Source: a virus
Reading direction: 5' to 3' (one strand)
DNA: 32,072 nucleotides
IMG/VR virus record: IMGVR_UViG_3300040856_002671
Coordinates: 1-32,072 of that record
Shown here: in pieces, positions 26,473 through 32,034 of the stretch
Layout: every line of letters starts with the position of its first letter
How positions within the stretch are numbered: position 1 is the first letter of the stretch
Program-made: the position numbers and the translations under genes
The notes under the pieces: generated by a model
What the model saw: the letters and a program-made list of their open reading frames with translations, nothing else
The model's database searches: none
Told to the model about the DNA's origin: nothing

Positions 26473-28380
26473 TTAATTTCTTACTAGGTCTCCGTTGAAA
26501 TAGCTTGATGTAAAAATGTAGTTTGATCCAGAAGAATCTGATCCAGATTCAATATTATCTGGAGTCATTACAATTTCAACTCTATTACTATCTAGTTGCA
26601 AATAAAGATCTTGTAAACCAATAATATCATTTGATTTTGGTATGGCTGATATTTCTATAATTGGAGTTCCGCCAAAAGAATTTAATGTAGAAACCACATT
26701 TAGAGGAAAAGTTCTAATCTCTCCCTTTTCATAATCAATAAAACCAATATTTTCTTCAACGATTACTGGTTCTGACTTTGAATTTAAATAGAATAAGAAT
26801 ATATTTCCAGTTTTTAAATCTGAATTTGGAAAGTCTGAAATATAAACAGGTCTCTGTATACCTGCAACATTAAATCCTGAAGATTTTATATTATATCCCT
26901 CATCATCTTTAATATAAAATTTATTACCAAAACAAATTTCATATTCTACTGGTTGATTTGCCAGTATTTTCAAGTCTCTTCTTATTTGAATTTTTGTTAT
27001 ATTTGAAGTTATAGATTGGTCAGAATTGTCTATTATATTTTGGTACTTACTATATTTAAATCTTGCACCAAATTTATTAATTTCTTTTGAATTTGCATAT
27101 TTATTAATATTATCGGTTATTTCTCCTTTTACATCATTTGGGGAAGAAGTTAGATTTTGATTATAATATACATTAGATAATGATTCAATATAAAGAATTT
27201 TAGCATCAAGTATTTCTGGTATTATTCCAGCAACACTAAATTTTTTTAAATCATTTTTTATATTATCTTTTATAGTATTTGATAAAAATGTTCCAAAGGA
27301 AGGTTTTATTGTTATAAAAACCTTTCCATACTGTGGAGGATCCAAATCTTCTCCACCAAAAACATTTACAGAGTCTGCTTCTGGATAAATTTTTGGAATT
27401 ATGACTTCATAGTCCGAAGAAGTTACAGCACGGTTTTGTGTCGAATAAAGTCTTGGGGCAAAGTTTTTAATTGAAGATACTGATTCTATTTCAGAACCTC
27501 CTTGAGAATTAAAATCTACTGTTAATATAGAAATTCCTTGCCTTACTGGATTTCCTCTACTATCAACAATTCTTCCCGAAAAATTAAAACTATTAAATCC
27601 ATTTCCCTCAGGACCATTAGTTACAATGTATGATGCTTCTATTATATTTCCATTATCTAATTTTTTGCCTATAACATTATCTCCAAAAATTAATTCATAT
27701 TGTTGATCTTGAACTTCCTGAATAAAAAATACTTTAGAAGTAGAATTGATTTGAAGTATGCTGCTAGAATTTATAAACTTTCTTGTTTCAGTGCTACTAG
27801 AACTATCTTTTACAGAAACCCTGAGAGTATTTGTATCAATATTTCTATTTTCTAAAATGTATCTTTGATTTTTGTTGAGACTATCTACAGTAAAACTATT
27901 TTTTATATAATTTCCTTCAAAAATTTCTATAGAATCGAAAGTTGCGATCCCATTTACAACTGGAGCAGTTATATCATCTAATATTGAAAAAGTATAATTT
28001 CTATTTCCAAATGATGTAGAAGAGCAAACTAAACCTTTTTGTAAAGTTAAAGATAATGGTGCCGGAGTTATATCACTAACGTCTACAAAAAAACTTACTA
28101 TTGCCTTTGCTGCTGTTCTAGACTTCGGAACATATCCAATATTTCTTGCAAGAGATACAACATTCTCTCTAAGAGTTGCGCTATCAATAAAAACTTCATT
28201 ACTAACCATATTCGCATTATATGATGCAATATATGTGTTATACGCTAAGGTGTCAATAATAACAGATAAATTTGATCCCTCAAAATCATAATCCGTAAAA
28301 TCGGAATTTGATCTTAAGTAATCTTTTATTGAAGTCTTAATCTGATCGAAATCTAAATTAGTGAAGTTTACTAGTGCCAT
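26473..28380 (-). CDS. 6: Baseplate wedge protein gp6 (J-like)
   Basis: The 635-aa length is near T4 gp6 (660 aa). The N-terminus is the typical wedge start: MALVNFTNLDFDQIKTSIKD, then SNLSVIIDTLAYNTYIASYN and NMVSNEVFIDSATLRENV followed by ARNIGYVPKSRTAAKA. The middle has the baseplate J-like region with YELIFGDNVIGKKLDNGN and VTSSDYEVIIPKIYPEADS. gp6 dimers form the inner ring of the baseplate and interact with gp25, gp53 and gp7 in T4. Its ATG overlaps the gp25 stop as TAATG, pointing to coupled translation. Nothing unusual in length or motif was seen. Confidence 0.95.
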   Translation of the reverse strand: MALVNFTNLDFDQIKTSIKDYLRSNSDFTDYDFEGSNLSVIIDTLAYNTYIASYNANMVSNEVFIDSATLRENVVSLARNIGYVPKSRTAAKAIVSFFVDVSDITPAPLSLTLQKGLVCSSTSFGNRNYTFSILDDITAPVVNGIATFDSIEIFEGNYIKNSFTVDSLNKNQRYILENRNIDTNTLRVSVKDSSSSTETRKFINSSSILQINSTSKVFFIQEVQDQQYELIFGDNVIGKKLDNGNIIEASYIVTNGPEGNGFNSFNFSGRIVDSRGNPVRQGISILTVDFNSQGGSEIESVSSIKNFAPRLYSTQNRAVTSSDYEVIIPKIYPEADSVNVFGGEDLDPPQYGKVFITIKPSFGTFLSNTIKDNIKNDLKKFSVAGIIPEILDAKILYIESLSNVYYNQNLTSSPNDVKGEITDNINKYANSKEINKFGARFKYSKYQNIIDNSDQSITSNITKIQIRRDLKILANQPVEYEICFGNKFYIKDDEGYNIKSSGFNVAGIQRPVYISDFPNSDLKTGNIFLFYLNSKSEPVIVEENIGFIDYEKGEIRTFPLNVVSTLNSFGGTPIIEISAIPKSNDIIGLQDLYLQLDSNRVEIVMTPDNIESGSDSSGSNYIFTSSYFNGDLVRN

Positions 28381-28781
28381 TATCGTGTTGGTAGTAATGC
28401 AAATGATAACTGTTGAGGTAAAGCTTCAATCCCAATAATGTCATAAATTAAAGTAACGTCAAATTGATTATCCTCAAAATTTGGTTCCACTTTTACTTGA
28501 GTTAAATTAACCCTAGGTTCATAATTTTTAATTGTATTTTTAATTTCGTCTTTTATCACAGAAGCAGACAAAATATCAATGTTTTCAAAAAGACTTTGGG
28601 ATACCTTGGATCCTATATTTTGATTAAAGAATTTTTCTCCAGGAACAGTAAATACTAGATTTCTAATAGAACGTGCTATTGCAGTTTCATTTTTTAATTC
28701 AATTAGATCAAAGCTTAAGGGATTAACCTGAAACGACAGGCTAATGTCCTTAAAACTTTTACTAACACGTTCTAGAGGCAT
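28380..28781 (-). CDS. 25: Baseplate wedge protein gp25
   Basis: The 133-aa product equals T4 gp25 (132 aa) in length. It carries the hallmark EPR motif of the gp25/TssE family at residues 88-90 (NYEPRVNLTQVKV) and the conserved segment VFTVPGEKFFNQNIGSKVSQ (44-63). gp25 links gp6 and gp53 in the wedge core and contacts the first sheath ring; in type VI secretion, TssE plays the same role. It opens the structural block and overlaps gp6 by one base. A late-promoter-like octamer lies 22 nt upstream. The leader is AT-rich and has no clear ribosome site. Confidence 0.95.
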   Translation of the reverse strand: MPLERVSKSFKDISLSFQVNPLSFDLIELKNETAIARSIRNLVFTVPGEKFFNQNIGSKVSQSLFENIDILSASVIKDEIKNTIKNYEPRVNLTQVKVEPNFEDNQFDVTLIYDIIGIEALPQQLSFALLPTR

Positions 28782-28803
28782 CTAAAAAGTAATAATTCTA
28801 TCT

Positions 28804-28811
28804 TATTTATC
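28804..28811 (-). promoter_or_regulatory. Candidate T4-type late promoter (GATAAATA)
   Basis: The minus strand reads GATAAATA, one mismatch from TATAAATA, 22 nt before the gp25 ATG. It overlaps the stop codon of the upstream 80-aa gene and could drive the gp25-gp6-gp7 block. Confidence 0.4.
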
Positions 28812-29052
28812 ACCCAAAAATAGGTTCTGTTCCATATTCCCAGTCGTCATAGTCGCTGTCATTACGTATTTTTGAATGAATTTCATTTTGAACACCAAAA
28901 TCATGTTTTTTAGGTGTCATGTCATCATTATTGATCTCTCGAAGCATCTTTTTTTCTGGTGCTTTGGTCCAATAATCAGTAATAAGACCACTTGTGCCCC
29001 ACATTTCTCTCATGTAACTTGAATCGCGGTCTGGATTTGGGTGCATTGCCAT
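28810..29052 (-). CDS. Conserved-looking small phage protein of unknown function (80 aa)
   Basis: I do not recognise the family. The protein is hydrophilic and rich in Asp, Met, Trp and Tyr: it opens MAMHPNPDRDSSYMREMWGT, has LITDYWTKAPEKKML in the middle, and ends DSDYDDWEYGTEPIFG. No membrane segment or enzymatic motif is visible. It has the clearest Shine-Dalgarno in the window, AAGGAG with a 7-nt spacer, which supports the start and suggests stronger translation than most neighbours. Its place directly before gp25 suggests a virion or assembly role, but this is inference only. Confidence 0.75.
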   Translation of the reverse strand: MAMHPNPDRDSSYMREMWGTSGLITDYWTKAPEKKMLREINNDDMTPKKHDFGVQNEIHSKIRNDSDYDDWEYGTEPIFG

Positions 29053-29059
29053 CTGTTTT

Positions 29060-29065
29060 CTCCTT
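29060..29065 (-). promoter_or_regulatory. Strong Shine-Dalgarno (AAGGAG)
   Basis: AAGGAG on the minus strand lies 7 nt before the ATG at 29052. It fixes the start of the 80-aa gene and contrasts with most neighbouring genes, whose leaders lack such a site. Confidence 0.7.
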
Positions 29066-29086
29066 TTTGGGGTTGAACAGAACTTT

Positions 29087-29704
29087 TTACGGGGTTTCTA
29101 TCCCGGAATCAATGTAAAATCCTTTTCTTAAGTAATCTTCATCCTCAACAAAGTGTAAATTATCGTATTCTACCTTATCATTTTCTTTCCAAACTGGTAT
29201 TGCGACTCTATTACCATATCTAAAGTCGGGATTTCTTCTAAAATGAACCTCTATAAGTCTATTTCCAATGAATTCACAGTTGATCCACTCATAATCTCCA
29301 ACCAATTCTTCTAATATTTGTGGAAATTCCACTTCCTTGTCTATTATATACCACTTTTTCCATTTATAGTAAGGATCATTAACATCTCTTTCACCTTTGA
29401 CAACCAATTTTGCCTTTTTGTTCTGGTAATCAACACTTATGTGCTCACCTTCAAAGATCTCACACCAGAATTCAGAAGGATGAAAGTGTTCAGTGTCCTT
29501 ATCAATCCACTCCTTACGCGAAAATCGCCCCATACCAAGTAAATTAATACTTGGTCGGACGATATAATACCCTGAATATGAAACAGGCACCCCTGTAGGT
29601 CCACAGAGATGCCCTAGAAGACGATTTAAAATGAGTTTATTATAAACCCATAAGTCTTTTGGATGGATTGAATTCCATTCTGTAGAAGGTTCTAAATGGT
29701 ACAT
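29087..29704 (-). CDS. Conserved phage protein of unknown function (205 aa)
   Basis: The 205-aa protein starts MYHLEPSTEWNSIHPKDLWV and continues with LLGHLCGPTGVPVSYSGYYI and VRPSINLLGMGRFSRKEWID. It then has HFHPSEFWCEIFEGEHISVD and a C-terminal stretch HFRRNPDFRYGNRVAIPVW. The aromatic-rich, mixed alpha/beta look suggests a compact soluble domain. I recall similar proteins near the baseplate genes of cyanophages, without known function. The GYYIVRPSINLLGMG segment is faintly like a nucleotide-binding ATP-grasp strand, but I cannot support an enzyme call. It does not resemble T4 gp53, the wedge protein that might be expected near here. The gene follows the 43-aa gene by 21 nt. Confidence 0.8.
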   Translation of the reverse strand: MYHLEPSTEWNSIHPKDLWVYNKLILNRLLGHLCGPTGVPVSYSGYYIVRPSINLLGMGRFSRKEWIDKDTEHFHPSEFWCEIFEGEHISVDYQNKKAKLVVKGERDVNDPYYKWKKWYIIDKEVEFPQILEELVGDYEWINCEFIGNRLIEVHFRRNPDFRYGNRVAIPVWKENDKVEYDNLHFVEDEDYLRKGFYIDSGIETP

Positions 29705-29725
29705 CCAAAAGAAACTATTCTTTAT

Positions 29726-29857
29726 CTATTTACCTTGCCCACGATACTTTTTCTTGCGTCCATTACGAGATGTTGCGGAAAGCAAAGTGTGAGCAGAACG
29801 ACCTTGGCGAGTCTTTTTAGGAGGCGCCGGAGTAAAAATAGTCTTATTAAGTGCCAT
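29726..29857 (-). CDS. Small basic phage protein (43 aa)
   Basis: A 43-codon ORF opens MALNKTIFTPAPPKKTRQGR and ends SRNGRKKKYRGQGK. It is strongly basic, Gly/Pro-rich and probably unstructured, with a short central HTLLSATS segment. A ribosome site GGAG with a 9-nt spacer supports the start, and the gene fills most of the gap between its neighbours (15 nt after the upstream stop). I recall near-identical short proteins in several cyanophages, always without known function. The composition would suit binding to nucleic acid or to a virion surface; this is inference. Confidence 0.75.
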   Translation of the reverse strand: MALNKTIFTPAPPKKTRQGRSAHTLLSATSRNGRKKKYRGQGK

Positions 29858-29872
29858 AAGTTAAATCTCCAA

Positions 29873-30643
29873 TCAAATTACACGAGTTTTTTCGTGTCCA
29901 ACACGAATACGAGGATCGCACCAGATCTCAAAGCCTTCTTCCTTTGCATCTAAACAGAAGGAAACGTCCTCTCCACACATATCTTGTACGGCACCAGACT
30001 CAAAGACTTGCATCTTAGGTGCAAACCAAGGATACTCAAGATTCTCAAATACCCCATTCTTAATCAGAACCCAACCAAATCCAGTGTAATCCACTGTAAA
30101 AGGCTTCTTACGCTTCGACATGGTTTCTGTGGTCTCATGATTCATAACTCCGCCATTGTTACGGAAGTCATCTTCCTCCAACCAGTGAGCAACTGAGGTC
30201 GTGCGCCCGTCCTCTGTAGCATACCACCCAGCTGTGATCTCACGTTCTGTGCCATCTTCAGAAAGTGCGAGATCGCAAAGTTGCCAGAACTTTTCTGTGT
30301 TGAAAACAATATCACTATCAATCCACAATTGATAATCATACTGCAACTTACCATCCCATGGCTTTTGCTTTGGTCCCCTCAGAACATTTGCACCAAGACA
30401 CTTACAACGTGCAAAGTTAACCATTGAAGAATAGTCCTGAGAAATTTGAATACTCATACCATTCTGTACCATATCAAAGCACAGTTGTACAAAACTCTTC
30501 AAGAATGTAAAAGAACATCCGCGACCTGGAAGACAAAATACAATGCTCTTTCCTGCCATACGCTCCCTAATCGCAGCATAATCCCATTCTTCAGTCTTTG
30601 TAATCTCTGGTGCCTTTGCTTTTACAGTAAATCCTTTTGCCAT
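29873..30643 (-). CDS. GT-A-fold glycosyltransferase-like protein
   Basis: The 256-aa protein has features of a GT-A (GT2-like) glycosyltransferase. After a first strand SIVFCLPGRGCSFTFLKSF (33-51) it has a DSD motif at 109-111 inside YQLWIDSDIVFNTEKFW, the usual metal/nucleotide-sugar site. A late GEDVSFCLDAKEEGFEIWCD segment (224-243) and His250 (VGHEK) follow, typical of the catalytic acid and the terminal metal-binding His. Many T4-like cyanophages carry such a gene. Possible substrates are virion proteins or host surface glycans; the sequence does not decide. A perfect late promoter octamer lies 36 nt upstream and GAGG precedes the start by about 14 nt, so it appears to be expressed late with the structural genes. 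Confidence 0.7.
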   Translation of the reverse strand: MAKGFTVKAKAPEITKTEEWDYAAIRERMAGKSIVFCLPGRGCSFTFLKSFVQLCFDMVQNGMSIQISQDYSSMVNFARCKCLGANVLRGPKQKPWDGKLQYDYQLWIDSDIVFNTEKFWQLCDLALSEDGTEREITAGWYATEDGRTTSVAHWLEEDDFRNNGGVMNHETTETMSKRKKPFTVDYTGFGWVLIKNGVFENLEYPWFAPKMQVFESGAVQDMCGEDVSFCLDAKEEGFEIWCDPRIRVGHEKTRVI

Positions 30644-30679
30644 TTGTTTAATAAAACCTCAATGTCATTTTATTCCCAA

Positions 30680-30687
30680 TATTTATA
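30680..30687 (-). promoter_or_regulatory. T4-type late promoter (TATAAATA)
   Basis: A perfect TATAAATA on the minus strand lies 36 nt before the glycosyltransferase-like ATG, in the gap just after the 75-aa gene. It is placed right after a stem-loop at 30700-30724, consistent with the start of a new transcription unit. Confidence 0.6.
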
Positions 30688-30691
30688 TCTG

Positions 30692-30919
30692 TCAATAAGA
30701 ACCCTCTTGAATCAGTTGAGGGTTTTTTGTAACTACCTCATACTGTAAATCGCTCCTACCAACCTCTGTGTATATCTCTACAAGCTTGTTGAGAGATTCC
30801 CATATAATCTCAAATTCTTCTTTTTTTAGTGAGTGATATATGCAACGATCCTTTGCATATATGTGATAAACATTTTCAACCATAAAAAATTTTTCAGAAT
30901 TTTTTTCTCTGAGTCTCAT
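30692..30919 (-). CDS. Small cyanophage-type protein with YHIYAKD motif
   Basis: The recognisable part starts at residue 13: MVENVYHIYAKDRCIYHSLK, followed by EEFEIIWESLNKLVEI and a polar C-terminus. I recall YHIYAKDxCIYHSL proteins of 60-70 aa from many T4-like cyanophages, of unknown function. Two starts are possible. The ATG at 30919 overlaps the stop of the upstream gene as ATGA and gives 75 aa. The ATG at 30883 gives 63 aa and fits the homologues I remember better. Neither has a good ribosome site. The last codons overlap a stem-loop (30700-30724) that may terminate transcription. Confidence 0.7.
   Translation of the reverse strand: MRLREKNSEKFFMVENVYHIYAKDRCIYHSLKKEEFEIIWESLNKLVEIYTEVGRSDLQYEVVTKNPQLIQEGSY
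30700..30724. terminator. Stem-loop, possible bidirectional terminator
   Basis: AACCCTC (30700-30706) pairs with GAGGGTT (30718-30724) across an 11-nt loop. The plus strand continues into a run of six T. The minus strand continues TCTTATTG, a weaker U-rich tail. On the minus strand it overlaps the last codons of the 75-aa gene and precedes the late promoter at 30680-30687. Confidence 0.5.
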
Positions 30920-31074
30920 TTTGAAACTGAATTATATATCACAATTACGCAAATGCCCACTAGCATAAAAAACGGAAATCGGAATATATTAAAGAATCTC
31001 CCCGGATATCGTATCAACCATCCCGCAAAGACTACCTTCCAGAAATTCCAATAAGGGTCACGGCGTCTTCTCAT
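30916..31074 (-). CDS. Small membrane protein (52 aa)
   Basis: A 52-codon ORF starts with four arginines (MRRRRDPYWNFWKVVFAGWL). A short basic/aromatic stretch follows, then a hydrophobic segment at about 33-48 (RFPFFMLVGICVIVIY) that could span a membrane, with the basic N-terminus predicted in the cytoplasm. Its TGA overlaps the next ATG as ATGA, a typical phage gene junction that supports the ORF. The region upstream has only a weak GAG ribosome site. I do not recognise a named family; cyanophages carry many such small membrane proteins of unknown function. Confidence 0.65.
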   Translation of the reverse strand: MRRRRDPYWNFWKVVFAGWLIRYPGRFFNIFRFPFFMLVGICVIVIYNSVSK

Positions 31075-31180
31075 AGTAATCTCGGCGGGGTTCTCATGGT
31101 TTTTTTACTCGGCGAAAAATTTTTTGATCCTTATAGTTCTCTCGCGTTTTGTCACCTCTGTAGGTTAGGGTAGTTTCGAA

Positions 31181-31210
31181 TTCTTATACGGGCACGCCCG
31201 CCTATAAGAA
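31181..31210. repeat. Strong palindrome (hairpin)
   Basis: TTCTTATA (31181-31188) pairs with TATAAGAA (31203-31210). Inside, CGGG pairs with CCCG around a CACG loop, with two unpaired C on one side. The GC-rich core flanked by AT-rich arms gives a stable 12-bp hairpin on either strand. No T tract follows on either side, so a plain terminator is less likely. Confidence 0.7.
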
Positions 31211-31240
31211 TAAACAATTAATCGCATATACTGCTGATAC

Positions 31241-31288
31241 GAATAACGAATAAACTGCTTATTCGTGATATAAAGAATAACGAATAAA
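31241..31288 (+). repeat. Direct repeat GAATAACGAATAAA (two copies) with GAATAA iterons
   Basis: The 14-mer GAATAACGAATAAA occurs at 31241-31254 and 31275-31288, starts 34 bp apart. Each contains two GAATAA units 7 bp apart; a fifth unit lies at 31208-31213 and an inverted one at 31259-31264. CGAATAA (31247-31253) can also pair with TTATTCG (31259-31265) across a 5-nt loop. Confidence 0.6.
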
Positions 31289-31291
31289 GAA

Positions 31292-31314
31292 GGGGTGCTA
31301 AGTATAAGCACCCC
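31292..31314 (-). terminator. Intrinsic terminator of the KTSC-like gene
   Basis: On the minus strand GGGGTGCT pairs with AGCACCCC across the 7-nt loop TATACTT, followed by TTCTTTATT. The perfect 8-bp GC-rich stem with a U-rich tail starts 9 nt after the stop codon at 31324. Confidence 0.8.
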
Positions 31315-31323
31315 ACACAACTA

Positions 31324-31548
31324 TCAGGCAGCAGCGATAGGCATAAGAACCTCAGATTTGATGCTGTTGTTCACAAACCGACCGACAGATTCACCGCTTT
31401 CAATAACCTTGCTCAGTGCACTTACAAAGTTGGCAACATCGTTCAGCGTGTAATCATAGGAGCGGTTACCCTTAAAGGTCAAAGTAGCGGTGTTGTCGTT
31501 GATAGCAATGTTCTCGATAGAGGTGCTGTTAGAGATAGCGAATTGCAT
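31324..31548 (-). CDS. Small KTSC-like domain protein (74 aa)
   Basis: The 74-aa protein looks like a KTSC-type domain: an N-terminal strand NSTSIENIAINDNTATLTF, then KGNRSYDYTLNDVANFVSAL (the Y-x-Y plus helix part). It ends with GESVGRFVNNSIKSEV, where KTSC domains have the SVGk-F-N--IK signature. The domain is named after the C-terminal part of a lysyl-tRNA synthetase; its role in phages is unknown. The leader is Thr/Cys-coding-like and pyrimidine-rich (CTTTACTCTTTTCATC before the ATG) with no Shine-Dalgarno. A copy of the 38-bp repeat lies 58 nt upstream and an intrinsic terminator follows, so it is probably a single-gene unit. Base composition is visibly more GC-rich than the structural genes. 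Confidence 0.7.
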   Translation of the reverse strand: MQFAISNSTSIENIAINDNTATLTFKGNRSYDYTLNDVANFVSALSKVIESGESVGRFVNNSIKSEVLMPIAAA

Positions 31549-31605
31549 GATGAAAAGAGTAAAGAATCAGAGTGGATTTTTTGGAGTCTTTAGGGCGCTG
31601 CCGTT

Positions 31606-31643
31606 CCCCTTACACCTAAGCGACACTCAAGAGGTGAGTAACT
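31606..31643 (-). repeat. 38-bp direct repeat, copy upstream of the KTSC-like gene
   Basis: The stretch is identical over 38 bp to 32035-32072. On the minus strand it starts AGTTACTCACCTCTTGAGTG and ends TTAGGTGTAAGGGG. It lies between the end of the 110-aa gene and the KTSC-like start. TTGAGT could be a -35 box, but no -10 box stands at normal spacing, so its role is open. Confidence 0.85.
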
Positions 31644-31663
31644 TTAATTGCTCACCCCTAAGT
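31625..31663. other. Imperfect stem-loop after the 110-aa gene
   Basis: On the minus strand ACTTAGGGGTGAG pairs with CTCACCTCTTGAGT (one bulge, G-T pairs) across the loop CAATTAAAGTTA. It begins 5 nt after the stop codon at 31669 and overlaps the 38-bp repeat. No T tract follows, so it may stabilise or process the transcript rather than terminate it. Confidence 0.5.
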
Positions 31664-31668
31664 ATAAC

Positions 31669-32001
31669 TCACCCGAAGGCAACTTGCAGGGCAGAGCGAT
31701 ACGAACGAACCTCAGAGATAGCGTCTTTCACGAACGGAATCACGACGTTCTGAACATAAGGAACTGCGACATTACGCACCCAGGTATAAGAAACCTTAGC
31801 GTACTTTTTGACTGCGCGGAACGCAATCTTGCAACGGGTGGACATACGGTGCTCAACCCACTTCTCAGAGGCAAGAGTGCAGACAGCGGCGACAATCGCA
31901 CAGACCATGACTACAGTATCCATCAGGGAATTGTAGTGCTTTTTATAATCAATGCCCATCAGGAAGGAGATCAGGGCAGTAGCGGGGGGGAAGGATTTCA
32001 T
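31669..32001 (-). CDS. Small membrane protein (110 aa)
   Basis: The product from the ATG at 32001 is 110 aa. An N-terminal segment MKSFPPATALISFLMGIDYK is followed by a hydrophobic stretch at about 27-45 (SLMDTVVMVCAIVAAVCTLA), a likely membrane span. The rest is basic and amphipathic: KYAKVSYTWVRNVAVPYVQN, then FVKDAISEVRSYRSAL. I recognise no family. The frame stays open upstream to an ATG at 32055, but that extension lies in the 38-bp repeat and would encode an unlikely Arg/Pro/His-rich lead; the inner start mirrors the leader layout of the KTSC-like gene (repeat, then a pyrimidine-rich CTCTTTCTTTATC, then ATG). Composition is more GC-rich than the virion genes, as expected for a separate expression unit. 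Confidence 0.65.
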   Translation of the reverse strand: MKSFPPATALISFLMGIDYKKHYNSLMDTVVMVCAIVAAVCTLASEKWVEHRMSTRCKIAFRAVKKYAKVSYTWVRNVAVPYVQNVVIPFVKDAISEVRSYRSALQVAFG

Positions 32002-32034
32002 GATAAAGAAAGAGTTTGGGTGGGGCGGTGAGCG

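Larger units (their letters stand above)
31075..31323. other. Intergenic segment with repeats and hairpins
   Basis: This 249-bp gap holds no convincing gene. From right to left it contains the terminator of the KTSC-like gene (31292-31314), a cluster of GAATAA repeats (31208-31288), a long palindrome (31181-31210), and a stretch with two poly-T/poly-A runs (near 31100-31125). No tRNA-like cloverleaf was seen. It may hold the promoter of the 52-aa gene or a regulatory/replication site; no convincing -35/-10 pair was found. Confidence 0.6.

Noticed and set aside
29087-29704. gp53 wedge protein
   Set aside because: The size (205 aa) fits T4 gp53 (196 aa), but the T4 gp53 features, such as the RTYYIKG and PQLYWVLL segments, are absent.
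30142-30354. Minus-strand ORF of 70 aa
   Set aside because: Lies in another frame inside the glycosyltransferase-like gene, which has clear motifs across the same bases.
31075-31323. tRNA gene
   Set aside because: No cloverleaf with a T-arm GTTCRANTC-like sequence or acceptor stem was found; the strong palindrome does not fit a tRNA arm layout.
31648-32031. Plus-strand ORF of 127 aa
   Set aside because: Covers the 110-aa membrane protein on the other strand, shows no recognisable motif, and all neighbours run on the minus strand.
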